This document shows positions 60,556 through 64,000 of a stretch of 64,000 nt of DNA, piece by piece. Position 1 is the first letter of the stretch. Every line of letters starts with the position of its first letter. The DNA is taken from positions 1 through 64,000 of the forward strand of contig NBIV01000195.1 in assembly GCA_003194525.1 (NCBI GenBank), given 5' to 3'. The translations under genes were made by a program, and so were the position numbers. Source of the stretch: Gracilariopsis chorda (lineage: Eukaryota; Rhodophyta; Florideophyceae; Gracilariales; Gracilariaceae). The notes beneath the pieces are model-generated. The model was not told the DNA's origin, did not search any database, and saw only the letters and a list, made by a program, of their open reading frames with translations.

Positions 60556-61778
60556 GTATGAAGCTTCAGGGAAGCTTCACCAGTCATGGAAAAGGAATAT
60601 AAATCTCTCTCCCATTAGAACCCCATCGCTGCCTATCTACGAAACATACGAATCCAAAATCTTGTTTGAAAGAGCTCTCTATTAAGCCTCACTTTGAAGA
60701 AACTCCACCAAGATATTTCAAAACTTTCCCCACAAGCTATGCACTGCCGATCCTAGTCCAACATAAAAGAATATTTGCAGAATGCTGTTATGGGTCGTTC
60801 TGAAGCCTGAGAGCCGGGCAGCAGAGCCAGTGCGGAACTATTAGCTACCACGAACTCAATGGACAGCTGGAAGCTGTAGTTTAGCTGGATTAAGAGGAGA
60901 AAATCCGTCTCATGCAGGAACAGGAGGATCTTTAGTCAAACTCTCTCTCCACCGACTATTTCCAGATCCCTGAAATAAGTGAGACCTTTCAGGCTGGCCA
61001 GACCCGGTACGTACGCCATCTGCATTCCACCAAAGGTCAAACGTTCGTATATCGAAGAACAAAAGTAACGTTAACCTTTGAAACTATGGTAAGTATGCAC
61101 ATGTAATAACTGAATCTTGGAAACGCACGGACCTCACCAACAATGCTGCCAACCATGTGCAATTTTTGCAACGCAACGGCTATAAAGTTCAGAATAAGGC
61201 TTTCAAATAGGTTCTGTATAAAATTTGTCATCAGCTCGAAGAATACAGTGTCTATGATGAATTTGAAGGCGCGGAAAAACTTTTTGCCTGCGATGTTGAC
61301 TTTGAATTGACACCAATAAGCATGATGAAAAGCCCCATCCGTCCGAGCAATTCTTTGGGTCGAATCTTGAAACGCAAAGTAATGACCCATCTCTTTCGAA
61401 TGGCTTTGAGGATTTTGAACTGGGAGTACGAATGACTTCTGCTGTAGTGCTCCTCACAAGCAGCAGAACAAAAAAAGGACCAGACGATTCCTCCATTTGC
61501 TCACCCCGAATCTTTCGGTTTTTTAGACGCAAACAAGCAAGATAAAGTTCACAAACACCTCATTAAAACTTTCTTGGCATTAAAGACGTGAAGACAAGCT
61601 CATTCGACAAATTACGATGCGAATTTCTAGGCGCATGTCCGGATCTGGCGCAGAACAACCCGTAGTGGGGAAGCAGCAGGCACAAGCGTTATAGGAACTT
61701 GTTTGAATTCTATTTAAGCTGAAATAATCCAGCAAAGCTTTCAAATTTTGAGATGGCATATAATTCAGCCGTGGAACA
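60556..61778 (+). pseudogene. Copia-like element, decayed gag-protease interval
   Basis: Short broken frames. The block near 61100-61400 (NHVQFLQRNGYKVQNKAF, then LEEYSVYDEFEGAEKLF) reads like element coding sequence with stops between. There is no intact domain. Confidence 0.45.
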
Positions 61779-61988
61779 ATGCACGTACGCATTCCAATCC
61801 CTGAACACACTTTCCTTCCACTAGATATTGACGCCATTGACGCCTCTGTACCTCTCCTTATTGGACTCGGTATCTTGGACCTACACGCTATTGTACCTGA
61901 CAAAGTGGACAACATGTTACTTTTAGTGCCATGCCGGGAAGCGGGAGTGCACTGTGGTATTCCAATAATGCCTGTAAGGCCTCGATAG
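61779..61988 (+). pseudogene. Copia-like element, protease-end remnant
   Basis: 69 codons: RIPIPEHTFLPLDIDAIDAS followed by VPLLIGLGILDLHAI. The VPLLIGLDIL type phrase is characteristic of the region between protease and integrase in this retroelement lineage. It is a fragment. Confidence 0.55.
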
Positions 61989-62684
61989 CGGTGTGGAAAG
62001 CCACAAACGAACCACGAATGTGGTTGTTGCCTTGCGGGCACCGGGGCTAGAAGATCAATGCAAAGGTGTGAGCACCAGCGATGGGTAGGTCACGTGTGTG
62101 AAACGATGCGGCGGAGGGGCGGAGGCTCAGCGTAGTCAGAATGATATTAGTATCAGAAGAACCTGTGTCAAGCACAGCAACACGAATAAACAAAAGAGCA
62201 AAACGAAAAAAGTCAGCTGTAAAACGCGCGAGAATATCCTCGGAACAAAGAGCTACTGCTCAGAAACAATTAAGTACTGATACTATAGGTGCTCCTGTGT
62301 CGTAAACGACTTAGGATTCCTGACGGTCTGACCAACAAGTCAAGAACCGAGGGTGTTGGTTGGCCTTTGCCTACCTCACCTGCACAGGTCACCCTTTACT
62401 AGGCTGCGAAGCTACTCAGTCGTATGACTGTAGGGTCTAAATGTGTGGCTCTCCACTAACTACAGTAATAAAATATAAGAAAATAAAATAAATAAGTAGT
62501 GGAGGCCCACTACAGTACCATGCACAGCAGTGCAGTGCTAAATTACTATTCGTAGTCCACATTCCTCCATAAAGGGGTTCCTTTCATAGTCCTCGCTGAA
62601 CAGCCATGTACTGCAGCGGAAAGCAACGAACGCCGTGCTCGACTTAGCTCATTATTCGGTGATCCGATACCAAAGCATCTCGAA
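61989..62684. other. Decayed interval with AT-rich block
   Basis: No gene. An AT-rich block at 62465-62500 and adjacent GC-richer sequence could be another old LTR, without a partner here to prove it. Confidence 0.4.
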
Positions 62685-63460
62685 TGCTCCATGCACCAAA
62701 AGATATTCGGGATATTTTCTCGTTAGAGGTGAGCCCAGTTGGGTAGAGCCCTCCCAGGAGTGGAAAGACTATGTCGGGTTGTAAGGCCGAGGCCAGCCGT
62801 CGCGAATTGCGCAGGGAGGCTAAGGAAAGAATCTGGTATCCGCAGGAGCGGTGTGTGGGGGTGGTCGTCCTCTAGAGAGGTGAGGTTTCCACGTTAGTGG
62901 AACTCGCGAACACGAGCTGTGGGTAGCGGGAAAGCCACCCTGTAACGGGAAAAGAAAGGGGGAGCTGAGTCACGAGTGCCGTGACGAAGACTAACGGAAG
63001 TGCCAGTAAATAAATATTATACACGGCGAACACCAAGACAGTTGGAATAACAATCCGAATACTCGGGTCCTTTAAATAGGCGAGGGGGTTAGACTTTCCG
63101 TATGCTACGGTGCTTCCCTCCAAGGAGGAGTAGAGAACACACGAAGGCGGTGAGGTCTATAGCCAATTCCCCAGGTGGGGTCCCTTGCTGGGGAAGGTTT
63201 ACTGGTGGGACGGCAACTCGCCGGCGCACTAAGTACCAACCATCCCAGAAATGGGTATAAAAATAATCAATAAAATTAACGAAATTACTCCACTTTGGTG
63301 GTTCATGCCCACTATTGTGACCAACCACCAAGTAACTCTTCCCCGTCCCACGTGTCATATCCACTATTAGTGGTCGTAGTTCATGCAATGACTACATTAC
63401 CGAAACCTACGGGAAATCAACCAAGTTCCAAGAATCACTCCCTGAGGGCATTGCACTTCA
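62685..63460 (-). repeat. Solo LTR related to element D
   Basis: Diverged copy of D's LTR: gagcccagttgggtagagcc, gtcgcgaattgcgcaggg, ggttagac...gtgcttccctccaaggaggag, attccccaggtggggtcccttgctggggaagg, and the same end attgcacttca at 63460. It has no internal region, so it is a solo LTR left by recombination. The left edge is approximate and no target duplication is found. It splits the Copia-like element. Confidence 0.8.
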
Positions 63461-63514
63461 TTACTCAGCAAGACGTTCAATTGGTAGATACCAATCACGC
63501 GTAAATTCGGTGAT

Positions 63515-63976
63515 ATGTACTTAGAGTCCGACGTCTCTGAGATACTGTACACAAATAATGAACTCCGGAAAATGCATATGCACTTCTACCATCCAAGTGC
63601 GAACAAGCTTTTTAACTCGATCTCCCGAGCGAAGCCAGAAAATGCCACACCCGAGACTAGGAAACTCATAGGAATTATTTCAAAATCATGTGCTACTTTC
63701 CAACGTTTTGCACCCCGGCCACAGTCCTTTCAAGTATTCATTCCAGGCAAAATAATATTCCACAGTGAAATTGCTTTGGATGTTATGTTTTTGGACAAAA
63801 TGCCAGTTCTAAACATTGTTGATACACATACGCACCTCAGCTTTGCAGTTATCGTCAAGAGTCAAACCACTGAAGCAATCTGGTACGCATTTCTCAGTTG
63901 TTGGGATACATTGTACATTGGATATTCAGACAATATGAAATTGGATAAAGCCATACAATTCATATCCGCTCAATGA
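63515..63976 (+). pseudogene. Copia-like element, GAG-pre-integrase and integrase
   Basis: 153 codons. Zinc region: MHMHFYHPSANKLFN (His pair), then KSCATFQRFAPRP where the second Cys of Cys-x2-Cys is Phe. Catalytic core: ALDVMFLDKMPVLNIVDTHTHL with the first Asp and GYSDNMKLDKAIQF in the position of the second. It is typical of the pol of a fungal Copia-like lineage. It ends at a TGA at 63974-63976, before the catalytic Glu and reverse transcriptase, and further sequence lies outside the window. Confidence 0.75.
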
Positions 63977-64000
63977 AAAGAACTGAACGCATGGCTGGAA

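Overview
The window is a eukaryotic, transposon-packed stretch with no clear single-copy host gene. Standard codons, Ty3/gypsy chromoviruses, a Copia-like lineage, Helitron remnants and short GTAAGT-type intron signals suggest a fungus or fungus-like protist. No rRNA or tRNA gene pins the species, so this is an inference.

Layout: (A) 1-6472 is the 3' part of a plus-strand Ty3/gypsy element with a frameshifted pol, a chromodomain, an antisense gene and a 3' LTR. (B) 6758-15782 is a complete minus-strand Ty3/gypsy element with identical 478-bp LTRs, a 5-bp AACTG target duplication and uninterrupted gag and pol; it looks very young. 15783-26100 holds two inverted Helitron relics, a 2-kb element with 31-bp terminal inverted repeats, and a family of CAG- and palindrome-rich repeats. 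(C) about 26300-35286 is a heavily mutated plus-strand relative of B. (E) 35292-42837 is an unrelated Ty3/gypsy element with LTRs of about 650 bp and an ACCAC duplication, inserted just after C. 42882-46918 holds a Copia-like gag on the minus strand and poorly characterised sequence. (D) 46924-58138 is a complete minus-strand Ty3/gypsy element (833-bp LTRs, CCTTT duplication) of the same group as A. 58139-64000 is decayed sequence including a second Copia-like element split by a solo LTR related to D.

The most unusual shared property is that A, C and D each carry, between pol and the 3' LTR, a further gene on the strand opposite to gag-pol, starting close to the LTR. The A and D proteins are clearly homologous and C keeps recognisable pieces; B has a short version. 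A second property is nucleotide-level: B is studded with the 7-nt palindromes CCANTGG and CCTNAGG, while D (and partly A) is studded with tiny perfect hairpins every 20-30 nt, in coding and non-coding parts alike.

Within each element the parts follow Ty3/gypsy logic: gag makes the particle, pol supplies protease, reverse transcriptase, RNase H, integrase and chromodomain, the primer site next to the 5' LTR and the purine tract next to the 3' LTR prime DNA synthesis. The job of the antisense protein is unknown.
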